Shown: one piece after another, positions 8,948-16,928 of the stretch | Position numbering within the stretch: position 1 is the first letter of the stretch | Layout of the letters: each line of letters starts with the position of its first letter | Source of the DNA: Micromonospora andamanensis | GTDB taxonomy: Bacteria; Actinomycetota; Actinomycetes; Mycobacteriales; Micromonosporaceae | Reading direction: 5' to 3' | DNA: 64,000 nucleotides | Assembly: GCF_016863495.1 (NCBI RefSeq) | Contig: NZ_BOOZ01000026.1 | Span: forward strand, 1 to 64,000 | The notes under the pieces: generated by a model | Database searches by the model: none | What the model was told of the DNA's origin: nothing | The model's input: the letters and a program-made list of their open reading frames with translations, nothing else | Made by a program: the position numbers and the translations under genes

Positions 8948-10144
8948 TCAGGCCCGGCTGGGCTGGTGGCCGAACGCGCGCATCGCCAGCGCGCCGACGA
9001 GCGGACCCGGGGCGAGCAGCAGGAACGCCCAACGCCAGCCGACCGCGTCGGCCAGGACAGGTACGAGCTGGATGGTGACGACCGTCAGGGCGAAACCGAT
9101 TGCCGTCTGTGCGGTGAGCGCGGTTCCGACGTACCGCTTGTCGGCGACCTCGCTCAGGGCTGTCGAGAAGACACCGGAGTCCGCGATGACCGCGGCGCCC
9201 CACACCACACCCAGCAGGACGACGGCGCCGGGCGGCGCGGTGAAGAACAGTGGAGAGGCCAGGCAGCAGGCGCCGCTGACCACCAGGGCGGTGACTGCGG
9301 CCCGGGGGCGTCCGAACCGGTCCGCGGCCCAACCGCCGACGAGGCATCCGGCGACCCCGGCGATCCCGATGGCCAGGAACGCGAGCAGGCTGACGCTCGC
9401 GTCGTCGCGGCCGGTCCGAGCCGCCGTGCCGGCGATCAGGAAGCTGGGCAGCCAGGTCCACAACGCGTACAGCTCCCACATGTGGCCGAAGTAGCCCAGG
9501 TTGACCAGCCGGGGAGCACGCTGACGGAACATCGCCAGGGCGTACCGGGGATAGGGACGCGGCGAGGTGCCGGGGGCGAACTGCGGCCCTTCCCGTACCA
9601 GGGCCACGGCCACCACCGCACCGAGGAGCGCGCATCCGGCCGCGGTGCCCATCACGCCGCGCCACGGCAGGTCGCCCAGGCCGCCGATCAGGTGCGGGAG
9701 CGCCGAGCCGAGGGTCAGCGCGCCGATCATGACGCCGAACGCGAGACCTCGGCGGGCCGGCGGCGCCCAGGACCCTGTCAGTTTCATGCCGACCGGGTAC
9801 ACCCCGGCCAGGAAGACACCTGTGAGGAACCGCAACGGGATGGCTGCGGCCAGCCCGTCGACGGTGAGGGCGAAGATGCCGGTGCAGGCCGCGGCGAGCG
9901 TCGCGCTACCGGCCATCAGCAGGTGCGGCCTCATCCGGTCGGCCAGGTTCAACACTGTCGAGGTGACGGCACCGGCCACGAACCCGAGTTGGACGGACGC
10001 GGTCAGCCAGACGGATGCGGTGGCGCTGATCTGCCACGACTCGCGCAGCGCCGGTACCACGGCGGAGGCCGAGAACCACACCGCCAGGCTGAGTACCTGG
10101 ACGGCGGCGATCAGCGCCCGCTGTATCCCGGGTCGTGACATCAT
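8948..10144 (-). CDS. MFS transporter
   Basis: Major facilitator superfamily permease of about 400 residues with 12 predicted membrane helices, beginning GIQRALIAAVQVLSLAVWFS. The loop between helices 2 and 3 (NLADRMRPHLLMAG) and its counterpart between 8 and 9 (GWAADRFGRPRAAV) carry the MFS signature. GAGGAG lies 5 bases before ATG 10144; a second ATG follows at 10141. Closest in feel to the CynX/NimT-like or sugar-phosphate branch. The substrate is unknown. It is transcribed towards the sigma-factor gene but separated from it by 140 bases, so a shared transcript is uncertain. Confidence 0.88.
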   Translation of the reverse strand: MMSRPGIQRALIAAVQVLSLAVWFSASAVVPALRESWQISATASVWLTASVQLGFVAGAVTSTVLNLADRMRPHLLMAGSATLAAACTGIFALTVDGLAAAIPLRFLTGVFLAGVYPVGMKLTGSWAPPARRGLAFGVMIGALTLGSALPHLIGGLGDLPWRGVMGTAAGCALLGAVVAVALVREGPQFAPGTSPRPYPRYALAMFRQRAPRLVNLGYFGHMWELYALWTWLPSFLIAGTAARTGRDDASVSLLAFLAIGIAGVAGCLVGGWAADRFGRPRAAVTALVVSGACCLASPLFFTAPPGAVVLLGVVWGAAVIADSGVFSTALSEVADKRYVGTALTAQTAIGFALTVVTIQLVPVLADAVGWRWAFLLLAPGPLVGALAMRAFGHQPSRA

Positions 10145-10389
10145 CTGCGCTCCTCGGCCGCCACCGTAGATCATCTTGGTGCGCCGCTTCCACCTACGGT
10201 GGCGCTCCGCACACTCGCCAAGCCGTCCTAGGAAGGAGCCTTCGTCACATTCGTCTCGGCGCTGTTCGCGGGCGGCACCACCGCGGCGAGTGGGTGCTCC
10301 GCGGCCGTCAATGATGCCGGTGACCAGGGACCACCTGACCTCGGTTCAGAAGGGCGGTCTCCGGGTTCCGGGCTGGGTCCTTCGGCCGT

Positions 10390-11469
10390 CTACCCGGCAG
10401 CCGGCGACTGACGGCGGCCGGGTGGGATCAGGACGATCTTGCCCACATGGCGTCGGTGAGCGAGTTCCTCCTGGGCGCGAGCGGCCTCGTGCAGCGGGAA
10501 GGTCGCCGAGATGACGGGGGCGATCTCACCCCGGCGGGCCAGGTCCATCAGCAGTTCGAAGTGTGCGGGAGTGTGCATCGAGGAGCCGATCAGCTGGACG
10601 TTGTGCAGGTAGAGACGGCGTACGTCGAAGGCCACCTGGTAGCCGCCGAGGGCACCGGCGACGACCCATCGGCCGCCGTCGCGTACCGCCGGCAGGCCCT
10701 CGGCCACGAGATCTCCGGCGACAACGTCGAGCCCGACGTCGATGCCTTCCGGGGCGATGGCGCGGATCTGTTCGACGACGCCGTTCGCGCGGTCCACCAC
10801 CTCGTGCGCTCCCGCCTGGCGCACCGCGTCGACCTTTCCCGCACTGCTGATGGCGAGGACCCGCGCGCCGCGCGCCCGGGCGATCTGCACCAGCGCCAAC
10901 CCCACGCCGCCGGAGGCCCCGGAGACCAGAGCCGTCTCACCCTTCCGCAGCCGCCCCCGCTCGATCATGCCCAACGCCGTGCCGTACGCGGTGGGCAACG
11001 CGGCGAGTTGATCGTCCGCGAGCGGCGCCTCCGTCATGTCATGCACCTGCCTCGCCGGCGCGGTCACGTACTCGGCGTAGCCACCGTCGCGTTCGCTGCC
11101 CATCAGGCCCACCGGGTTCGCGTCGGGGCCTTCGGCGTCGTAGCTCGCCGGGTCGACGACCACCCGGCGACCGACGAGGCTCCCATCCACGCCGGCTCCC
11201 ACCGACACGACCCGGCCTGCCACGTCGGCACCCTGGATGCGGGGAAACTCGACAGGCCCCCGCCAGCCCGACAGTGTCGTCGGGTCCTCCGGGCTGCCGT
11301 AGGCGCCCTCCCGGGTCCACAGGTCGGTGTTGTTGAGCGCCGCCGCGCTGACCCGCACCAGCACCTCCCCCGCCGCCGGGATGGGCACGGCCACCTCCGC
11401 CTCGGTCAGCACGTCCGGGCCACCGTGTCGGATGATCTGTACCGCACGCATGGTGGTGGGCACCGTCAT
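10390..11469 (-). CDS. Zinc-free MDR alcohol dehydrogenase / quinone oxidoreductase
   Basis: Medium-chain dehydrogenase/reductase, about 359 residues. The N-terminal GroES-like domain is visible in MRAVQIIRHGGPDVL and ALNNTDLWTREGAY, the Rossmann domain in SGASGGVGLALVQIARARGA. The Cys and His ligands of the catalytic zinc are absent, as in NADPH:quinone reductases and related zeta-crystallin-like proteins. AGGAGG lies 8 bases before ATG 11469; the longer frame (to 11586) has no support. It reduces quinones or enones with NADPH in known relatives; the natural substrate here is unknown. It is monocistronic. Confidence 0.88.
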   Translation of the reverse strand: MTVPTTMRAVQIIRHGGPDVLTEAEVAVPIPAAGEVLVRVSAAALNNTDLWTREGAYGSPEDPTTLSGWRGPVEFPRIQGADVAGRVVSVGAGVDGSLVGRRVVVDPASYDAEGPDANPVGLMGSERDGGYAEYVTAPARQVHDMTEAPLADDQLAALPTAYGTALGMIERGRLRKGETALVSGASGGVGLALVQIARARGARVLAISSAGKVDAVRQAGAHEVVDRANGVVEQIRAIAPEGIDVGLDVVAGDLVAEGLPAVRDGGRWVVAGALGGYQVAFDVRRLYLHNVQLIGSSMHTPAHFELLMDLARRGEIAPVISATFPLHEAARAQEELAHRRHVGKIVLIPPGRRQSPAAG

Positions 11470-11618
11470 CAGCCATCCCTCCTGCGACATCATCATGGTC
11501 GACGGCGTCGGATCGCACTTAGCCGTGGCCGGCTTCGCCAGCCGTTTCGGGCTCTGGTCGCGGCCACCACCGGCGCCTCGAACCATTCTTGAACGGCGAG
11601 CACAGCTGCCGCCCGGAA

Positions 11619-11909
11619 TCAGTCCTCGTCGACGACCGTGACGTCCTTCCAGAACGCGACCCGGTCACGGATCATCTCGGCTTCGGGCAGCGGCTGCGGG
11701 TAGTACCAGACCGCGTCCACGCTGGTCTGCCCGTCGTGTTCGAGCGTGTAGTACGACGCGGTGCCCTTCCACGGGCAGACCGTGTGGGTGTCGGAGTCCC
11801 TCAACAGGTCGTCGCGGAGCGCGGCGCGCGGGAAGTAGTGGTTGCCCTCGACCACGACGGTGTCCGTGCTCTCGGCGATGACCAGGTCGTTCCAGATGGC
11901 TTTCGGCAT
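11619..11909 (-). CDS. DUF427 domain protein
   Basis: A 96-residue protein of the DUF427 family, seen in KAIWNDLVIAES, VEGNHYFPRAAL, CPWKGTASYYT and AVWYYPQPLPEAEMI, with the family's usual length. The biochemical role is not established. It lies 10 bases downstream of the metallophosphoesterase gene on the same strand, so the two are probably co-transcribed. ATG 11909 is chosen because the conserved domain begins there. Confidence 0.85.
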   Translation of the reverse strand: MPKAIWNDLVIAESTDTVVVEGNHYFPRAALRDDLLRDSDTHTVCPWKGTASYYTLEHDGQTSVDAVWYYPQPLPEAEMIRDRVAFWKDVTVVDED

Positions 11910-11919
11910 GTTTCCCAGA

Positions 11920-12438
11920 CTATGCCGGCCCACGCCCGGTCTGGCGTGGCACCTCGTGCAGGGTGACGGCGTCGAGCCGGCCGTCGGTCAGGTCGGCGGT
12001 GAGGTACGTCGCGCACGGCTGGCGGCGCCTGTCGGTCGGCGAGCCGGGGTTGAGCAACCGCAGACCACCGGGCGCCTCGCTGTCCCAGGGGATGTGGGAG
12101 TGCCCGAAGACGAGCAGGTCGCAGTCGGGGAAGCGGGCCGCGCACCGCCGTTCCCGGCCGTTGGCCGGCCCGGTTTCGTGCACCACCGCGATGCGCAATC
12201 CGGCGACGTCCGCGCGGGCGATCTCCGGCAGTCGGGCACGCAGGTCCGGACCATCGTTGTTGCCGTAGACGCCGATCAGCCGGGCGCTGCGCCGCTCCAG
12301 GTCGTCGAGCAGGGTGGCGCTGACCCAGTCGCCGGCATGGATGACAAGGTCGGCGGCGTCGACCGCAGCCCACAGCCCGGCCGGCAGGTCACGGGCACGT
12401 TTCGGCAGGTGGGTGTCTGCCATGATGACCAGCCGCAC
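11920..12438 (-). CDS. YfcE/MJ0936-type metallophosphoesterase
   Basis: Small calcineurin-like phosphodiesterase (172 residues). All metal-binding blocks are visible in order: DTHLP, HAGDW, GNND, VVHET and GHSH. Members hydrolyse phosphodiesters such as bis-pNPP or 2',3'-cyclic nucleotides in vitro; the cellular substrate is unknown. It is cytoplasmic, without a signal peptide. It heads a two-gene unit with the DUF427 gene. ATG 12438 starts directly at the first beta strand (MRLVIMADTHLP). Confidence 0.9.
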   Translation of the reverse strand: MRLVIMADTHLPKRARDLPAGLWAAVDAADLVIHAGDWVSATLLDDLERRSARLIGVYGNNDGPDLRARLPEIARADVAGLRIAVVHETGPANGRERRCAARFPDCDLLVFGHSHIPWDSEAPGGLRLLNPGSPTDRRRQPCATYLTADLTDGRLDAVTLHEVPRQTGRGPA

Positions 12439-12496
12439 CCGGCCAGCGTAGTCCCGCCCGGCTCCGGTCCCGCCGGCTCGGCACCTACCGGTTCCG

Positions 12497-13078
12497 TCAG
12501 CCGCGGCCGCGTACGAGGGGTAGGAATACCTCGTCGACGATGTCGATCAGTACCTCGTCGGCGACCGAGGGTATGCCGCGCATCGCGTACTCGGCTCTCA
12601 GCAGCATCATCGGCGTGGCCGCCACGCGCTGGTGCACAGCGGTCGGCGGTGCCTCACCGCGGGCGACCGCGCGTTCGAGCAGGCTCAGCCAGGCGCGGTC
12701 CATGGTGTCCGCGCCGGACCGCTCGCGCATCAGGTCGAGCAGCGCCGGGTCGTCCGCCGCCGCGGCCAGCAGGCTGCGCAGAACCGCTCCGTGCGGCGAG
12801 GACCACGTCTCGTTCGCCTGCCGCAGCATCTCCAGCGCGTCGCCCCGCAGCGTGCCCGTGTCGGGTTTCGGCATCGCGACGTCGGACAGGTGGCGGTACG
12901 CCGCGATGCCCAGCGCCGCCCGATGCGGCCACCGACGGTAGATGGCGTTCTTGTTGGTTCCGGCCCGGGCAGCTACCCGGTCCATGGTCATGCCCGGGTA
13001 GCCGGACTCGCGCAGTTCCTCGGCCGCCGCGTGCAGGATCGCCTGCTCCAGTTCCTCGCCCCGGCGTCTGGTGCCCAT
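12497..13078 (-). CDS. TetR family transcriptional regulator
   Basis: A 193-residue TetR repressor. The N-terminal helix-turn-helix is seen in ILHAAAEELRESGYPGMTMD and VAARAGTNKNAIYRRWPHRA (residues 14-55). The C-terminal ligand domain resembles the TetR_C_11/C_16 kind (LLAAAADDPALLDLMRERSG). It faces the TIM-barrel gene at 13145 across two GTAC-type inverted repeats and probably represses both itself and that gene. The ligand is unknown. Confidence 0.9.
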   Translation of the reverse strand: MGTRRRGEELEQAILHAAAEELRESGYPGMTMDRVAARAGTNKNAIYRRWPHRAALGIAAYRHLSDVAMPKPDTGTLRGDALEMLRQANETWSSPHGAVLRSLLAAAADDPALLDLMRERSGADTMDRAWLSLLERAVARGEAPPTAVHQRVAATPMMLLRAEYAMRGIPSVADEVLIDIVDEVFLPLVRGRG

Positions 13079-13085
13079 GGTTTGC

Positions 13086-13123
13086 AGGGTACTTGACGTA
13101 CCCTATAAGGTACGCCCCGTACC
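13086..13123. promoter_or_regulatory. Double TetR operator, GGTAC/GTACC type
   Basis: Two inverted repeats fill the divergent promoter. AGGGTAC-TTGAC-GTACCCT (13086-13104) and GGTAC-GCCCC-GTACC (13109-13123) share the half-site GGTAC, and their centres are 21 bp apart, two helical turns. This is the layout expected for cooperative binding of two TetR dimers. A TATAAG element sits between them. Confidence 0.75.
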
Positions 13124-13144
13124 CTGATGGTGAGGAGAATTCCC

Positions 13145-14158
13145 GTGCGCGTCTTCGGGATGAACTACGACACCGGCTTCGTCAGCGCCGGTTCGACCAC
13201 CCACGAGCCGTTCGATCCCGAGACCGTGCGGCGTGACCTGCGGGTCATCCGCGAGGAGTTGCACTGCGACGCGGTGCGGATCACCGGCGGTGTCCAGGAT
13301 CGACTGGAGCTGGCCGCGCGATCGGCAGCCGAGGCGGGGCTCGAGGTGTGGTACTGCCCGTTCACGAACGGCCTCGACCGCGACGGGCTCATGGCGTTCC
13401 TGCTCGACGGCGCCGAACGGGCCGAACGGCTGCGCCGCAGCGGCGCCTCGGTCGTGTATCTCACGGGCTCCGAGATCTCCCTGTTCACCGACGGTTTCCT
13501 GCCCGGCCGTGACCTGGTCGAACGGATGGCGCTGTTCGCCGATCCGATGCGGATGCGGGAGGCCGTCCCGGCCGCACGCGCCGCGGTACGCGACTTTCTC
13601 GCCGAGGCGGTGCCCGCGGTACGGGCACGATTCGGCGGCCCCGTCGGGTACGCCTCGCTCCCCCTGGAGGACGTCGACTGGGCACCCTTCGACATCATCG
13701 CCAGCGACGCCGGCTACCGGGACGCCACAAACGCCGCGACGTTCCCGCAGACCCTGGCCGCGGCGGTCGGGCGGGGCAAGCCGTACGCCGCCACCGAGTT
13801 CGGCTGCTGCACCTTCCGCGGCGCGGCCGACGTCGCGGGCGCGGCGGAGCCGGTGACGTACGACGAGCGGGGCCGCGCCGCCAAACTCACCGCCGACCTG
13901 ACACGTGACGAGCAGGGCCAGGCCCGCTACCTCCTGGACCTGTTACGCGACTACGAGCGTGGCGGTGTCGAGGCGGCCTTCGTGTACACGTTCGCGAACC
14001 GGCACCTACCCACCACCGGCGATCCGGCGCACGACTACGACCTGGCCGCGCGCGGCATCGTGCGGGTCCTGCCGGACGGCTCGTGGAGGCCGAAGGCCGC
14101 CTTCCACGCGCTGGCCGACTACGGCCGTACCCGCGCGCAGACCACGGCTTCCTCATGA
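13145..14158 (+). CDS. TIM-barrel glycoside-hydrolase-like protein
   Basis: A 337-residue protein beginning VRVFGMNYDTGFVSAG. The pattern resembles a (beta/alpha)8 glycoside hydrolase-like barrel: HCDAVRITGGVQDRLELAAR, LEVWYCPFTNG, VVYLTGSEISLFTDGFLPG, and KPYAATEFGCCTF, where the Glu after the strand would be a nucleophile candidate. Homologues in actinomycetes are sometimes labelled abortive infection protein without evidence. GTG 13145 is preceded by GAGGAG at 7 bases; ATG 13127 lacks a ribosome site. It is the likely target of the divergent TetR. No signal peptide, so it acts in the cytoplasm. The substrate is unknown. Confidence 0.75.
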   Translation: MRVFGMNYDTGFVSAGSTTHEPFDPETVRRDLRVIREELHCDAVRITGGVQDRLELAARSAAEAGLEVWYCPFTNGLDRDGLMAFLLDGAERAERLRRSGASVVYLTGSEISLFTDGFLPGRDLVERMALFADPMRMREAVPAARAAVRDFLAEAVPAVRARFGGPVGYASLPLEDVDWAPFDIIASDAGYRDATNAATFPQTLAAAVGRGKPYAATEFGCCTFRGAADVAGAAEPVTYDERGRAAKLTADLTRDEQGQARYLLDLLRDYERGGVEAAFVYTFANRHLPTTGDPAHDYDLAARGIVRVLPDGSWRPKAAFHALADYGRTRAQTTASS

Positions 14159-14258
14159 CGCGCGGCGAGCAGCCTCTTCATGGTGATCAAGGGCTCTCGA
14201 GCAGGTGGCGCGGCGGATGACCTGGCGCAGACCGGGACGGATGCGGGAAACTGTTTCG

Positions 14259-15014
14259 ATGCCTGCTGAGTACGTCCGGAGTGACCAGCTCCGTGGTGCC
14301 CGCATCCACCTGTGCGACCTTGCCGGCCTTGAGATTCGCGATTGCGAGGTCGGCGGTCTGAAGATCGTGGACTGCTATGGGGGCGACGTCTACATCGGTG
14401 GCGCCTTCGAGCGTCTGGTTGTCAACGACGTCGACGTGACCGCCTACGTCGAGGCCGAGCTCGACCGGCAGCATCCCACGCGGGTGCTGGCGCGTGACGC
14501 CGCGTCCTCCGTCGACTACCGGGCTGCTTGGGATGCCATCGAGGCGCAGTGGGAGGCGACGCTCGACCGCGCCAGACTCCTGCCCGAGGCCAAGCTGCAC
14601 GAGCAGGTCGACGGCGAGTGGTCGTTCGTCGAGACCCAACGGCACCTGCTGATGGCCAGCGATGCCTGGCTTGGTAATGCCGTGCTCGAGGAGGATGCGC
14701 CGTATCACCCGTTGGGCCTTCCGCACGGCGGGATGCCGCCCGACGAAGCGGCGAAGCTCGGGCTCACCCTCGAAGCCAACCCGACGCTCGACGAGGTACT
14801 CGCGCCGCGGCTCGCTCGCATGGCCACGATGCGGCGTGTCGTCGACGGGCTCACCGAAACCGAGCTCGATCGGGTGTGTGGTCGCAAGCCGGCGGACCCA
14901 TATCCAGACCGGGAGTACGTCGTCCGCCGCTGCCTCACGGTGGTGCTGAAGGAAGAGGCCGAGCATCACCGTTATGCGGTACGAGACCTCGCCGTACTCG
15001 AGGCCGGTGCCTGA
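14259..15014 (+). CDS. DinB-like protein with short pentapeptide-like N-terminus
   Basis: A 251-residue protein. Residues 1-60 form short regular strands (FERLVVNDVDV, LEIRDCEVGGLKIVDC) reminiscent of a pentapeptide or beta-helix repeat. Residues 85-250 are a DinB-type four-helix bundle (WSFVETQRHLLMASDAWLGN, EEAEHHRYAVRDLAVLE) in which His residues could bind metal. DinB proteins of actinomycetes are often mycothiol-dependent transferases. ATG 14259 is chosen at the first conserved residue; the ribosome site is weak. The gene stands alone. Confidence 0.75.
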   Translation: MPAEYVRSDQLRGARIHLCDLAGLEIRDCEVGGLKIVDCYGGDVYIGGAFERLVVNDVDVTAYVEAELDRQHPTRVLARDAASSVDYRAAWDAIEAQWEATLDRARLLPEAKLHEQVDGEWSFVETQRHLLMASDAWLGNAVLEEDAPYHPLGLPHGGMPPDEAAKLGLTLEANPTLDEVLAPRLARMATMRRVVDGLTETELDRVCGRKPADPYPDREYVVRRCLTVVLKEEAEHHRYAVRDLAVLEAGA

Positions 15015-15140
15015 ACCGGTGACAGCCGTCGGCGGTCGCCGGTCCTCGTTGCCTACTCCGGTCTTGGCGTGCATCTTCGTTCCGATAGTGGAGTTGTTCA
15101 CCTGATGTGACCGCCGCGCCGTACCGGCTCGCCGGAGGTC

Positions 15141-15593
15141 TCAGCTCGCTCCCGCCGCGGCCTGGGCATCCCACATGCTGATGACCACGCCGAACACGAA
15201 GAGCTGCAGCTCTGTTGCGAGTCCCGGCAACTCGATGGCGACGTCGCCGCGCCAGAAGCTGGTCTTGCGGATCGAACCCACCCGGGTGTCGCCGAGGATC
15301 AGTTCCTCCTCGCTGCCCCAGGCCGACCGACGCCGGAAATGGTACGTCTGCCCGGACGCCTCGACGGTCCATCGCTTGCGGCCCACCCGGTCGGCCGAGG
15401 CGACAAGCGTTCCCGCGTCGTCGACCATTGTGTACCTGGTGCCCCAGACGTTGGATCGGACCTGGAAACGCCGCCCGTCCAGCGCGAACTCGCCACCGCT
15501 GCGCCACATCGAGCGGTCCCAGACCGTGATCTCTCGTCCTCGGTCCGTCACGTCGTAACGGTTCCGCCAGACGCTCACCTTCCGAGCCTCCAT
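15141..15593 (-). CDS. Hypothetical beta-rich protein, LURP/tubby-like
   Basis: A 150-residue protein made almost entirely of short beta strands with regular turns (WRNRYDVTDRGREITVWDRS, VRSNVWGTRYTMVDDAG, RRSAWGSEEELILGDTRVG). This resembles the LURP-one/scramblase/tubby-like barrel fold, which binds membranes or nucleic acids in other organisms. A hydrophobic stretch near the C-terminus (LATELQLFVFGVVIS) is typical of the central helix of that fold. ATG 15593 begins the first strand. The function is not known. Confidence 0.7.
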   Translation of the reverse strand: MEARKVSVWRNRYDVTDRGREITVWDRSMWRSGGEFALDGRRFQVRSNVWGTRYTMVDDAGTLVASADRVGRKRWTVEASGQTYHFRRRSAWGSEEELILGDTRVGSIRKTSFWRGDVAIELPGLATELQLFVFGVVISMWDAQAAAGAS

Positions 15594-15682
15594 ACGACCA
15601 GCGTAGGCGTGCGGGCAACCGGGCGGTACGTGAAGAATCGTCGGGCGGAGCGCCCTTCGATCATGCCTCGGCGGCGAAATCC

Positions 15683-15713
15683 TTGCTCCTCACGTGACGT
15701 GAGGAGCAATAGT
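15683..15713 (+). promoter_or_regulatory. MerR-type promoter with perfect palindrome
   Basis: A 27-bp perfect dyad (TTGCTCCTCACG-TGA-CGTGAGGAGCAA, 15683-15709) overlaps a promoter with TTGCTC as -35 (15683-15688) and AATAGT as -10 (15708-15713), separated by 19 bp. The overlong 19-bp spacer with the dyad inside is the mark of MerR-regulated promoters. The -10 ends 7 bases before ATG 15721, so the transcript is probably leaderless. Confidence 0.8.
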
Positions 15714-15720
15714 CGGTGCC

Positions 15721-16836
15721 ATGGCGGAGCACCTGACCGTGGGTCGTGTGGCGGAGTTGGCCGGCGTCAGCGTCCGCACCCTGCACCACTACGACGAGAT
15801 CGGTCTCCTCGAGCCGTCCACGCGGACCACGGCCGGGCACCGGGCCTACTCCGCGGATGACGTGGAGCGGCTCCGGGAGGTACTCGCCTACCGGCGGCTC
15901 GGCTTCGGGTTACGGGAGATCGCGGATCTGGTCGACGATCCGACCACCGACGCGGTCGCGCACCTGTGCCGGCTGCGGGGCCTGCTGATGGACCAGCGCG
16001 ACCGCGCTGCGGCCATGGTGACGGCCATCGACCGGGAACTGGAGGCACGAGCGATGGGCGTCAGGACAACGCCGGAGGAGCAGCTGCGAGTGTTCGGGAC
16101 GCAGTTGTACGACGCGATCGGATCCGCCTACCCCGCGACGCGGCGCACCGAGCCACGGATCGCCGCGCGCATCTGGGAGGCCCTGGGTGACGCCCGAACG
16201 GTGTTGAACGTCGGGGCCGGCACCGGCTCGTACGAACCGCCCGACCGCGACGTCACGGCTGTGGAGCCGTCGGCGGTCATGCGGGCACAGCGGCTCCCGG
16301 GTGCGGCACCGTGCGTGGCCGCGGCTGCCGAGAGTCTGCCGTTCGAGGACCAGTCCTTCGACGCCGCGATGGCGGTCAGCACCGTGCACCACTGGCCGGA
16401 CCCGGTCGCCGGGCTGCGTGAGATGCGGCGGGTGGCCCGCCGCGTGGTGGTGTTCACCTACGACGCCGATGACACCGGCTGGCGTCAGCGATTCTGGCTC
16501 ACCCGCGACTATCTGCCCGAGTTCGCTGACCTGCTCGTCGGATGGCCGTCCCTGGCCGACCTGGCCGGTGCGATCGGAGCACGCGCCGAGCCGGTGCTCG
16601 TGCCGTGGGACTGTGTTGACGGCTTCTTCGAGGCGTACTGGCGCCGACCTGAGGCGTACCTGGACGAACAGGTACGCCGCGCGGTGTCGGTGTGGACCAG
16701 GGTCGGACCGCAGGCCGAGCAGCGTGCAGTCAGCAGACTTCGGGAAGACCTGTCCACAGGTCGGTGGGCCGAGCGCAACCGCGATCTCGTCGCACTCGAC
16801 GCGGCAGAACTCGGTCTCCGCCTGCTCGTGGCCTGA
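15721..16836 (+). CDS. MerR regulator fused to SAM-dependent methyltransferase
   Basis: A 371-residue two-domain protein. Residues 1-115 are a MerR winged helix (LTVGRVAELAGVSVRTLHHY, YSADDVERLREVLAYRRLGF) with a dimer helix. Residues 130-370 form a class I methyltransferase: the SAM motif VLNVGAGTG, VTAVEPS, SLPFEDQSFDAAMAV, and HHWPDPVAGLREMRRV. The usual MerR ligand domain is thus replaced by an enzyme. It lies directly behind its own palindromic promoter and is presumably autoregulated. Whether SAM or a methyl acceptor is the signal is not known; the same architecture occurs in other actinomycetes. Confidence 0.9.
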   Translation: MAEHLTVGRVAELAGVSVRTLHHYDEIGLLEPSTRTTAGHRAYSADDVERLREVLAYRRLGFGLREIADLVDDPTTDAVAHLCRLRGLLMDQRDRAAAMVTAIDRELEARAMGVRTTPEEQLRVFGTQLYDAIGSAYPATRRTEPRIAARIWEALGDARTVLNVGAGTGSYEPPDRDVTAVEPSAVMRAQRLPGAAPCVAAAAESLPFEDQSFDAAMAVSTVHHWPDPVAGLREMRRVARRVVVFTYDADDTGWRQRFWLTRDYLPEFADLLVGWPSLADLAGAIGARAEPVLVPWDCVDGFFEAYWRRPEAYLDEQVRRAVSVWTRVGPQAEQRAVSRLREDLSTGRWAERNRDLVALDAAELGLRLLVA

Positions 16837-16928
16837 ACGCCGGACGGCATCCGGACGCGCCGGCGGCTCCGTCGCACGCCCTGGCCGTGGGCAGGACGAT
16901 GTCCGGGGTGGGCGATAGCGTCATCGAC

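Noticed and set aside
10244..10411. Lipoprotein-like frame (FVSALFAGGTTAASGCSAA) preceded by AGGAAGGAG
   Set aside because: It has no start codon (GTC at the expected place), only 55 codons, and overlaps the end of the oxidoreductase gene; it may be a decayed gene but cannot be supported.
13127..14158. Abortive-infection function for the TIM-barrel protein
   Set aside because: The label circulates for homologues, but nothing in the sequence or neighbourhood supports phage defence.
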